A stretch of DNA of 5,919 nucleotides from Mycobacterium sp. GTDB taxonomy: Bacteria > Actinomycetota > Actinomycetes > Mycobacteriales > Mycobacteriaceae. Where the stretch lies: NCBI GenBank assembly GCA_018500005.2, contig JAHBAP020000409.1, positions 1 through 5,919 on the forward strand, read 5' to 3'. Positions 1 through 5,409 of this stretch are shown here, in pieces. The notes below the pieces were generated by a model that saw only the letters and a list, made by a program, of their open reading frames with translations, was not told the DNA's origin and made no database searches. The position numbers and the translations under genes are program-made. Numbering within the stretch: position 1 is the first letter of the stretch; each line of letters starts with the position of its first letter.

Positions 1-94
1 ACACGGCGATCCCCCCGGATAATCAGCCTTTGTCGCTAGGAGGTACGCACAAATCCACACCACCACCGCCGGCCACCGCGCTCAGGTCAGCTGG

Positions 95-107
95 TATATC
101 TGACAGC
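95..107 (+). promoter_or_regulatory. Possible -10 element for a leaderless rhodanese transcript
   Basis: The AT-rich TATATC (95-100) lies 7 bp before the ATG in otherwise GC-rich DNA, the spacing expected if transcription starts at the A of the start codon. It lies inside an inverted repeat GTCAG (86-90) / CTGAC (100-104). It misses the final T of the TANNNT consensus and I see no convincing -35, so the call is weak. Confidence 0.25.
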
Positions 108-554
108 ATGCCTCCGACACGCTTTTGTGCGGTGGTGCTCGCCGCCCTCGCTGTTATCGCCCCCGGCCTTAGCGGCTGCTCCAACGGCACCACGGCCACC
201 GCTGAGCAGGTCGCCGAAGCGCCGGTTGGTCAGCCCGCACCCGGACGGGTGGGCGTCGCACAGTTCGCCGCGGTGATCACCGAGCCGGGCGTGCAGATCA
301 TCGACGTCCGCACAGCCGAGGAGTTCGCCGGCGGCCACATCCAGGGTGCGGTGAACATCCCGGTTCAGCAGTCCGACTTCACCGCGCGGGTCGCCCAACT
401 CGACCCGAAGGGCACCTACGCCGTCTACTGCCGCAGCGGCAACCGCTCGAAAGGGGCGGTGGCACAGATGAAAAGCGCGGGCATCACGATGATCTACGAA
501 CTGGCCGAGGGCACCAACGGATGGACCGCCGACGGTCAGCCGCTCACGCGGTAG
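108..554 (+). CDS. Secreted rhodanese-like lipoprotein
   Basis: This 148-residue protein is a single-domain rhodanese (sulfurtransferase fold) probably anchored outside the cytoplasmic membrane. Residues 1-24 form a lipoprotein signal peptide with a hydrophobic core and the lipobox LSGC, so Cys24 is the predicted lipidated residue. A low-complexity linker follows to about residue 50. The rhodanese domain spans about 51-148, with the usual IIDVRTAEEFAGGHI segment (64-78) and the active-site loop CRSGNRS starting at Cys108. The catalytic Cys and the CxxGxR pattern are intact, so persulfide transfer is possible; the physiological substrate is unknown. I chose the ATG at 108 because it starts the signal peptide. 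A TTG at 30 in the same frame would put 26 Pro/Ser/Thr-rich residues before it. No Shine-Dalgarno precedes 108, which would fit a leaderless mRNA. It converges with paralog A, 6 bp apart. Confidence 0.9.
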   Translation: MPPTRFCAVVLAALAVIAPGLSGCSNGTTATAEQVAEAPVGQPAPGRVGVAQFAAVITEPGVQIIDVRTAEEFAGGHIQGAVNIPVQQSDFTARVAQLDPKGTYAVYCRSGNRSKGAVAQMKSAGITMIYELAEGTNGWTADGQPLTR

Positions 555-560
555 CGCGCC

Positions 561-1367
561 CTACTCCCCTTCTGCGCACTCCAGCACCGACAGCAGATCC
601 AGCAGTTCGCCCTCGCCGATGACCCCTCTGCGGTAGCAGGCGCGCGCCATGTCCTGCAGCATCGGAAGGGTGAACCGCCACCGGCCGTGCTTGCCCGCCT
701 TCAGAGGTTTGATGGGCGAACCGTCGGGCCGGGTGAAAACCCCGCTGCGCATCGCCGAGTAGACCCACTGGACCGACTTGCCGAAGAACGCCGCAACCTC
801 GCCGGTGCTATAGACCCTCTGCTCGTACTCGCGCGGCTGCACCGGCTCCTGAAGCACCGGCTCCTGATGCGCCGGCTCCGCCGCGTACCCCGCGGCCTGC
901 AGCAGTTCCACCTCGATCTCCACCCCCAGGGTGCGGGTGGCGGCCATGGCCAGCGCGGCGAAGCCCAGTTCGTCGACCGCCTTGACCTCCATGCGCAGCG
1001 CGAAGTCGATAGCACTGAACCCGCCGTCCATGGTGCATGGCTCGAGATCGTGACCCATCAACAAGTTCAGGCCATGACGTTGCAGCACCAGACTGAGCCG
1101 GCGCAGATGCTGCTCGCGGCCCAGATCCTCCCTGGGGAAGGGCATCCAGATGTCGACGTGGGTGGCCAAGGCCCGGCTCAGCGCGGTCAGAACCGCCTCC
1201 ACCGCGATGAGGTCGTCGTTGGAGGCCGCCTCCCCCGGCTCGAAACAGTAGGTCTCGTTGACGACCGCGCCCTGCCTGGCCGCCCGCTCGGTCAGGTCGA
1301 AATGCCCAATGGTCTCCCGATCGCCCAACGCGATGACGGCATAACTGGTGTTGATCGACTGCGCCAT
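561..1367 (-). CDS. Two-domain DNA-binding protein, paralog A (unknown N-domain + excisionase/MerR-like HTH)
   Basis: This is a 268-residue protein. Residues about 9-155 form an alpha/beta domain I do not recognise with certainty; it carries PFPREDLGREQHLRR (76-90), GLNLLMG (99-105) and CTMDGG (111-116). Residues about 184-268 form a winged-helix/excisionase-type DNA-binding domain (YSTGEVAAFFGKS, then WVYSAMRSGVF, a DGSP wing turn, RWRFT and MARACYRRG). Similar C-terminal domains are common in actinobacterial phages and their hosts (from memory of the family). A linker with pentapeptide repeats (163-177) joins the two. I chose the ATG at 1367, 3 bp after AGGGGGG, because it aligns with the N-terminus of paralog B; a GTG at 1400 would add 11 unaligned residues. 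It is probably a transcriptional regulator, possibly of phage origin. Its target is unknown. It lies 109 bp downstream of the small membrane protein gene, so it may have its own promoter. Confidence 0.8.
   Translation of the reverse strand: MAQSINTSYAVIALGDRETIGHFDLTERAARQGAVVNETYCFEPGEAASNDDLIAVEAVLTALSRALATHVDIWMPFPREDLGREQHLRRLSLVLQRHGLNLLMGHDLEPCTMDGGFSAIDFALRMEVKAVDELGFAALAMAATRTLGVEIEVELLQAAGYAAEPAHQEPVLQEPVQPREYEQRVYSTGEVAAFFGKSVQWVYSAMRSGVFTRPDGSPIKPLKAGKHGRWRFTLPMLQDMARACYRRGVIGEGELLDLLSVLECAEGE
840..884 (-). repeat. Three 15-bp in-frame repeats in the interdomain linker of paralog A
   Basis: Two nearly identical 15-bp units (840-854 and 855-869, about CACCGGCTCCTGA plus two bases) are followed by a degenerate third (870-884). 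On the coding strand they encode AEPAH, QEPVL and QEPVQ, a Pro/Glu-rich spacer between the N-domain and the HTH. Paralog B lacks this segment, so it looks like a local slippage expansion that kept the frame. Confidence 0.7.
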
Positions 1368-1421
1368 GCGCCCCCCTGGTGTCGGCCTCCTACTGGACAC
1401 CCATCAAGCTAACGGCGCCCC

Positions 1422-1441
1422 CCGACAAAAACCGACAAAAA
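1422..1441. repeat. Tandem 10-bp repeat, CCGACAAAAA x2, upstream of paralog A
   Basis: Two perfect head-to-tail copies (1422-1431 and 1432-1441) lie in the noncoding interval between the small membrane protein gene and paralog A. Read in the direction of both genes they are TTTTTGTCGG twice. The 10-bp period places both copies on the same helical face, which would suit a regulator site. The T-runs could also contribute to transcript ending after the upstream hairpin. No function is demonstrated. Confidence 0.6.
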
Positions 1442-1455
1442 GACGTGCACCAAGT

Positions 1456-1474
1456 GACCGGCCGCGCGCCGGTC
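1456..1474 (-). terminator. GC-rich hairpin just after the small membrane protein gene
   Basis: GACCGGC (1456-1462) and GCCGGTC (1468-1474) are perfectly complementary 7-bp arms around the 5-nt loop CGCGC. The hairpin starts 2 bp after the stop codon of the leftward gene. The nearest T-run on that strand (TCTTTTT) begins about 12-15 nt beyond it, so this is not a canonical intrinsic terminator. A GC hairpin with a weak U-tract is compatible with actinobacterial transcript ends, but this is inferred. Confidence 0.4.
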
Positions 1475-1476
1475 CG

Positions 1477-1644
1477 TTATCCCTTGCCGCCGTAGTTCTT
1501 CTTGTACTGCTCAACGTCCTGCGGGTTTGCCATATCGCCCTTGATCGCGGCCCGGTCGTGCTTGATGGTCCGCCGAAGAGCGATCGTGATGAGCGCGACC
1601 AGGACGACCGCGGAAGCGATGATGATGATCGGAGTCATGTCCAT
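1477..1644 (-). CDS. Small single-span membrane protein, unknown function
   Basis: This predicted 55-residue protein has one membrane helix at about residues 5-23 (PIIIIASAVVLVALITIAL). A positive stop-transfer follows (RRTIKHDR), then a short polar tail ending YKKNYGGKG. By the positive-inside rule the tail faces the cytoplasm. I do not recognise a family. The start is uncertain: ATGs occur at 1644 and 1638, and the frame stays open upstream to an ATG at 1746, but the extra residues are polar and unlike a signal sequence. No strong Shine-Dalgarno precedes 1644; CACAAT ends 6 bp before it and could be a -10 for a leaderless mRNA. It is divergent from the MFS gene and upstream of paralog A on the same strand. 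Confidence 0.6.
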   Translation of the reverse strand: MDMTPIIIIASAVVLVALITIALRRTIKHDRAAIKGDMANPQDVEQYKKNYGGKG

Positions 1645-1760
1645 GGCGTCATTGTGGGTGCCGACAAGGCTCCACGCGGGCCTTTCGGATGAATAGTCCA
1701 AGACGCTGATTCGGGCGGTAGCATCGCTCTCCTCAGTACGGCCCATCCGGGAGGCGAACG

Positions 1761-3014
1761 ATGACGCCCGCCGAACAGTTGACAGCCGGTTGGCCGCTGC
1801 GGCGTGGCCGGATCGTCTTCGGGACCGCGGCCAGTTTCGTCTTCTTCCAGATGGTGCTCCAGACGTTCCCCAGCGTCATGCGCGAGGGACTCGTCGTCGA
1901 CCTTTCGCTCAATGAGGCGGGGTTCGGCGGCCTGTCCTCCAGCTTCTATTACCCCTATATCCTGTTGCAGGTTCCGGCCGGGATCCTGGTAGCCCGCTTC
2001 GGCGCGCGGTCAGTCCTCATCGGAGGGGCGTCGTTGTGCACGGCGGCGTCCTTCCTGTTCGCGACGTCGCAGACGGCGAACTTCGCCGAGGCCACCCGGA
2101 TTCTGATGGGCCTCGGGGCCGCCCCGACGGTGGTGTGCGCGATGACGCTGGCCGCGCAGTGGTTCCCGGCGAACCGCTTCCCACTGCTGGCCGCGCTGAC
2201 TGAGATGGCCGGCATGACCGGCGCCGCGGTGGGCCAGGAAACCCTGGGTTTCATCGTGGAGAAGGCCGGCTGGCGGGTCGGGATGACCACCTGCGGGGCG
2301 GTGTCGGCATTCCTGTTGGTCCTCGTCGTCCTGTTCGTCAGGAACCGCCGGGGCGTCGGCACCAGCGGCGGGACGAGTTGGCCCAAACCAGCCGAGATGA
2401 AGCGCTTGCTGCTGTCCGCGCCGATCCTGTCCAGCGCGATGGCCGGCGGCCTGGTGGCCTCGGCCGGGGTGGCCTTCGGAATGCTGTGGGGGGTCTCCTA
2501 CTTTCAGGCCTACCACGGCCTGTCGCTGTCGGCGGCCTCGATCGTCGCCTCGTTCTACTTCTGGGGTTGCCTGCCCGGCATGCTCGGTTCGGCATGGCTG
2601 TGCTCGCGCTACGACCGGCCCGCCCTGCTGCTGGCCATCGGTGCCGCCGGAACGGCACTGGCGATGGGCCTGATCCTGTTCGTCCTGCATGGGCATGTGG
2701 CGCAGAGCGCGGCGATGTTCGTTCTGGGCGTGTGCAATTCGTTCTATGCGCTGGCCTTCACGATGGTCAAGGACGAGGCACCCGAACAACTCTCCGGGGT
2801 GGCGATGGGTCTGACCAACATGGTCATCATGGGCATCGGCGGGTTGCTCTTCCAGCCATTGCTGGGGGTGCTCGCCCACCGGCACGGCCAAGGAGTGCCC
2901 GGTGCCGAAACCCTGAGCATCCTGATCGGCGCCCAACTGGTCGCGCTGGTCATCCTGGGCGTCTTCGCACGCCGCGGGCGGGTTGCCGCAGACTCCGCTT
3001 CAGTCCACCGCTGA
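1761..3014 (+). CDS. MFS transporter, substrate unknown
   Basis: This 417-residue integral membrane protein of the major facilitator superfamily has about 12 predicted helices in two six-helix halves. A charged central loop lies at about residues 194-216 (RNRRGVG...KPAEMKR). The loop between helices 2 and 3 carries the MFS signature GILVARFGARSVL (74-86), but the usual Asp is Ala78. FPSVMREGL (36-44) and YYPYILLQVPAG (63-74) resemble an MFS branch of small-organic-anion or metabolite permeases. That is a recollection, so no substrate is assigned. The ATG at 1761 is well supported by GGGAGG at 1749-1754 with a 6-bp gap. A possible -10, TAGCAT (1719-1724), lies upstream without a clear -35. Its 3' end overlaps the convergent macrodomain-like gene by 15 bp. 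The adjacency is tail-to-tail, so it gives no evidence for a functional link. Confidence 0.9.
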   Translation: MTPAEQLTAGWPLRRGRIVFGTAASFVFFQMVLQTFPSVMREGLVVDLSLNEAGFGGLSSSFYYPYILLQVPAGILVARFGARSVLIGGASLCTAASFLFATSQTANFAEATRILMGLGAAPTVVCAMTLAAQWFPANRFPLLAALTEMAGMTGAAVGQETLGFIVEKAGWRVGMTTCGAVSAFLLVLVVLFVRNRRGVGTSGGTSWPKPAEMKRLLLSAPILSSAMAGGLVASAGVAFGMLWGVSYFQAYHGLSLSAASIVASFYFWGCLPGMLGSAWLCSRYDRPALLLAIGAAGTALAMGLILFVLHGHVAQSAAMFVLGVCNSFYALAFTMVKDEAPEQLSGVAMGLTNMVIMGIGGLLFQPLLGVLAHRHGQGVPGAETLSILIGAQLVALVILGVFARRGRVAADSASVHR

Positions 3015-4022
3015 ACTGCACCGGTCGACGATCGCCTGGACTTCCGGGCTCACCTGTCGGTGGCACACCATCCGGACGTCCAGGCCGGCGTGTTCCACGA
3101 TGCCCAGCGCCCGCTCGATCGCCGCGTCGATCCAGGCAGGGTCGTTGTTGAACACTCCCCCGCCGACGCGGGTCAGCAGCACAATGTTCGAACCGCCACC
3201 GGCAGCCTGCTCGGCGGCCGCCAACAAGGTCGCCTCGTAGGTGGCCTCCAGGACCAGTCGGGCGAACGGTTCCCACTGCTCCCGCGGCACACGGGAGTAT
3301 CCCAGTGGCAGCGCCGAGCAGAACGCCTGCGAGACCAGGCGGCGCTGTGGCCCAACGACATCGGTGACTTCGACGTTTCGGTGCAGCCCGATGGCCAGCT
3401 GCCCGCGCAGGTCCGTTCGCAGATCCTCGGTGGCACCGTCGAGCAGCCTGCCGACCGCCGCCAGGCCTTCCGCGGTACACAGCGCATAGCCGTTGCTCAT
3501 CGTCCACAGCTGTTGGACCGGAAGGCCGGTCAGCTTCGAGAGCGCCACACCCATGCCCGCCAACGCGTCGACCTGACGATCGGCGGTCTGGCCGATCTGG
3601 TCGCCGACGGGCGCGAAATAGTTGCGGTAGATCGTGGCCGCCCCCGCCGCCAGCGAGCAGGCGGGGCCCTGGGTGTGGTCCCACTCGTAACGGGTGACGC
3701 CGTCCTCCGGGGTGACGTGCTGGGACGTCATCTCCAGAACGTTGAACTGCGAGGCCACCTGGAACAACGCGCCGGCGAACTCGGGGTGGGAGTGCTGGCT
3801 GCGAGACTCCCCGACCACAGCGCTCACCGAACTACGCTGTCCGCCAGCCGGATTCACCCGGGCACGCAGCTCGGCTAGGGTCGGTAGTGTCAGCTCTCCG
3901 ATCCCGTAGCGCTTGCCGTTGACACTGGAGACCAGCTCGTCGCCCTCAACGCCCAGACGCTGCTGGGTGGATAGGTAGCCGTCTTCGGCGAATCCGGTCA
4001 GACGCTGGAACCAGTCGGTCAT
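3000..4022 (-). CDS. Macrodomain-like (possible ADP-ribose-binding) protein
   Basis: This 340-residue soluble protein is the last gene of the leftward operon. Its most telling segment is NIVLLTRVGGGVFNNDPAWI (279-298): a hydrophobic strand, a GGGVFNND loop and a helix. This resembles the phosphate-binding second loop of macrodomains and the PARG-like GCGVFGNDP motif. Other blocks likely to matter are SQFN (91-94), VTPEDG (103-108), TQGPACS (117-123), ATIYRNYFAPVG (129-140), GQTADRQ (144-150) and SQAFCSALP (231-239). The protein is longer than a minimal macrodomain, with about 80 extra N-terminal residues. If the fold is right, ADP-ribose or an ADP-ribosylated product is the likely ligand. Whether it binds or hydrolyses cannot be told from the sequence. 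Its ATG overlaps the phosphatase stop as ATGA (4019-4022), implying translational coupling. I am sure of the gene, only moderately of the fold. Confidence 0.6.
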   Translation of the reverse strand: MTDWFQRLTGFAEDGYLSTQQRLGVEGDELVSSVNGKRYGIGELTLPTLAELRARVNPAGGQRSSVSAVVGESRSQHSHPEFAGALFQVASQFNVLEMTSQHVTPEDGVTRYEWDHTQGPACSLAAGAATIYRNYFAPVGDQIGQTADRQVDALAGMGVALSKLTGLPVQQLWTMSNGYALCTAEGLAAVGRLLDGATEDLRTDLRGQLAIGLHRNVEVTDVVGPQRRLVSQAFCSALPLGYSRVPREQWEPFARLVLEATYEATLLAAAEQAAGGGSNIVLLTRVGGGVFNNDPAWIDAAIERALGIVEHAGLDVRMVCHRQVSPEVQAIVDRCSSAVD

Positions 4023-4570
4023 GTCAGGCTCCCATGCTTGGCGCGCCGCTGCAGTACCTGCGCCTGCTCCCGAGTGTCGGGAACCGGATGGCCAGCCTTG
4101 CAGCTGCCCGCGCGCAGCTCCTGCATGCGATCCAGCACCTCGGGGTAGCCCATGCGCTCGTCCTCGATCAGCCAGCAGCCGACCACGGTTCCGGTGCGCC
4201 CCTTACCGCCCCAGCAGTGCACCACCACCACCCTCCCGGCATCCAGTTCCGCTCGGATGTGCGCCAGGATCGCGTCGTAGCCGGCGTCGCTGATGACCCC
4301 TTGGTCGGGAATCGGGAATCGGGTGTAGCCGGCATCGGCGTCGAGGTCCCCGTCGTAGGGGCGCATCGGGTGGCCGCCCCAGGTGATCTCGCCACGCTCG
4401 GTCAGGTCGACGAAGGAGTCGATGCCCGCTTCCCGCAGCACCGCAAGCTTGCGGGCCGTCTTCTCCTGCTGTTTGGCGCCCGGGTATTCGGTGGCCAGCA
4501 GCCGATCGGGGATCACCCACCAGCCGTGAACCAGCTCGTCGTGCCCCCAGCTCGGGATGGTCGCTGTCAC
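4019..4570 (-). CDS. Dual-specificity / tyrosine-type Cys phosphatase
   Basis: This 183-residue protein has the phosphatase P-loop HCWGGKGRTG (118-127), giving the catalytic CX5R with nucleophile Cys119 and Arg125. Asp89 in IPDQG (87-91) is positioned as the general acid. PDTREQ (164-169) resembles the Q-loop that orients water in the second step. The N-terminal part (WWVIPDRLLATEYPG, then FVDLTERGE) is typical of compact bacterial dual-specificity-like phosphatases. The domain looks complete and catalytically competent. The family includes protein phosphatases and small-molecule phosphatases. Relatives are known beside or fused to ADP-ribosylglycohydrolases, so with a macrodomain-like partner a phosphorylated ADP-ribose derivative is a reasonable guess. 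The start is GTG, overlapping the stop of paralog B as GTGA (4567-4570). It is the middle gene of the operon. Confidence 0.85.
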   Translation of the reverse strand: MTATIPSWGHDELVHGWWVIPDRLLATEYPGAKQQEKTARKLAVLREAGIDSFVDLTERGEITWGGHPMRPYDGDLDADAGYTRFPIPDQGVISDAGYDAILAHIRAELDAGRVVVVHCWGGKGRTGTVVGCWLIEDERMGYPEVLDRMQELRAGSCKAGHPVPDTREQAQVLQRRAKHGSLT

Positions 4571-5334
4571 GCCGCGCTCCTCTCCGTGCGGGCCAGTTCG
4601 GCCAGCACCTGAGAGAGCTCCCGCTTGCTCATCACGCCGCTACGAAGGCAGGAGCGCGCCATCGCCCGCAGCATGGACGAGGTATAGCGGCGTCGGTGGT
4701 TCGACCCGATCCGTAGCGGCTCGACCGGGGACCCATCCGAATAGCGGAAAAGCTTATGCCGCAGGGCCCCATAGAGCCAGGTGGGCGACCTTCCCAGCAT
4801 GCCGGCCGCCTCCCGGGTGGTGTATATCCGTTCGCCACGGACGGCCCGCTCGGCCGGAGTGGCGGTGCGCAGAACCGCCTCGATCTCGTCGCTCAGGGTG
4901 CGCGACGCCGCAGCGGCCAGCCCCGCCCGGTCGAGCTCGTCGACGGCCCTGACCTCGTTGCGCAGTGCGGCGTCGATCTCGCTGTATCCGCCGTCGACGG
5001 GACAGGGAGTCATATCCGGACCCATCAGCAGATTGAGGCCGCGCCGCTGAAGGGAGAGGCTCAGCCTGCGGATGTGCTGCTCACGGCAGAGGTCCTGCAG
5101 GGGGAACGGGCACCAGATCGGTGTCCGCGTGGCGATCGCACGACCGAGCGCCGCCACGACCGCATCCAAGTTGGTCAGATCCTCGTTGACCACCGCGGCC
5201 CCCTCCGGGAACGCGAAAGTTTCGATGATCCGCGCGCCGCGCTCTGCGGCTTTACCCTCCAGCATGTCCATCCGTTCGGCGGTGTCGGAATCTCCGATCA
5301 CCAGCACCGCCTGGACTGCGCTCTCTCCAGCCAT
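4567..5334 (-). CDS. Two-domain DNA-binding protein, paralog B (unknown N-domain + excisionase/MerR-like HTH)
   Basis: This 255-residue protein opens the three-gene operon and is homologous end to end with paralog A; key motifs fall at identical residue numbers. The N-domain (about 8-155) has PFPLQDLCREQHIRR (76-90), GLNLLMG (99-105), CPVDGG (111-116) and NEVRAVDEL (126-134). The C-terminal domain (about 169-250) has YTTREAAGMLGRS, WLYGALRHKLF, DGSP, RRRYT and MARSCLRSG, an excisionase/MerR-like winged helix with a trailing helical pair. The ATG at 5334 follows GAGGGGG (5339-5345) with a 4-bp gap. A good promoter lies just upstream. As first gene of a regulated operon it may be an autoregulator or a DNA-targeting component. 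The N-domain resembles the outline of serine-recombinase catalytic domains but lacks an obvious catalytic Ser, so no recombinase activity is claimed. Confidence 0.8.
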   Translation of the reverse strand: MAGESAVQAVLVIGDSDTAERMDMLEGKAAERGARIIETFAFPEGAAVVNEDLTNLDAVVAALGRAIATRTPIWCPFPLQDLCREQHIRRLSLSLQRRGLNLLMGPDMTPCPVDGGYSEIDAALRNEVRAVDELDRAGLAAAASRTLSDEIEAVLRTATPAERAVRGERIYTTREAAGMLGRSPTWLYGALRHKLFRYSDGSPVEPLRIGSNHRRRYTSSMLRAMARSCLRSGVMSKRELSQVLAELARTERSAA

Positions 5335-5358
5335 CTTTCCCCCTCACCCTCGAAGCCC

Positions 5359-5388
5359 ATCATACTTTATTTACTGCGTATCGCGCAA
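5359..5388 (-). promoter_or_regulatory. Promoter of the paralog B-phosphatase-macrodomain operon
   Basis: On the minus strand a -35-like TTGCGC (5383-5388) and a strong -10 TATGAT (5359-5364) are separated by 18 bp. Transcription would start near 5352, leaving a leader of about 18 nt that still contains the GAGGGGG ribosome site. The -35 lies inside the 21-bp inverted repeat, so a bound regulator would block polymerase. Confidence 0.6.
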
Positions 5389-5391
5389 TAA
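5371..5391. promoter_or_regulatory. 21-bp inverted repeat, candidate shared operator
   Basis: TTACTGCG (5371-5378) and CGCAATAA (5384-5391) match as inverted arms at 7 of 8 positions around the spacer TATCG. A 21-bp dyad is a typical size for a dimeric helix-turn-helix repressor site. It overlaps the -35 of the leftward operon and lies about 19-39 bp upstream of the presumed rightward start, so one protein could control both directions. Candidate binders are the NrtR-like protein and paralog B. Confidence 0.55.
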
Positions 5392-5396
5392 TTACC

Positions 5397-5409
5397 TATG
5401 CTTACGGTT
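5397..5409 (+). promoter_or_regulatory. -10 element for a leaderless Nudix/NrtR-like transcript
   Basis: TATGCT (5397-5402) matches TANNNT and ends 7 bp before the ATG at 5410. No Shine-Dalgarno precedes that ATG, so transcription starting at the A of the start codon is likely, as is common in mycobacteria. The -35 region is poor and is occupied by the inverted repeat. Confidence 0.45.

Noticed and set aside
38..43. Perfect AGGAGG Shine-Dalgarno in the left-hand noncoding region
   Set aside because: No ATG, GTG or TTG lies at a usable distance after it. It may be chance or the remains of an upstream gene end.
30..107. TTG-initiated N-terminal extension of the rhodanese lipoprotein
   Set aside because: It would bury the signal peptide behind 26 polar, Pro-rich residues.
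687..1412. Long open frame on the + strand opposite paralog A
   Set aside because: Its translation is Arg/Gly/His-rich without a domain, and the opposite strand encodes a protein with a clear paralog in the window. It is a GC-rich shadow.
1645..1746. Upstream extension of the small membrane protein to an ATG at 1746
   Set aside because: The added 34 residues are polar and show no domain, and the extension would nearly fill the divergent promoter region of the MFS gene.
2010..2936. Long open frame on the - strand opposite the MFS gene
   Set aside because: Low-complexity His/Gln/Arg/Gly translation with no domain; the + strand encodes a convincing 12-helix transporter with a good ribosome site.
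3060..3878. Long open frame on the + strand opposite the macrodomain-like gene
   Set aside because: No recognisable motif, and the opposite strand fits an operon with 4-bp gene overlaps.
561..5334. Paralogs A and B as the ends of a composite mobile element
   Set aside because: They lie in the same orientation with diverged DNA. I saw no terminal inverted repeats, target duplications, transposase or integrase.
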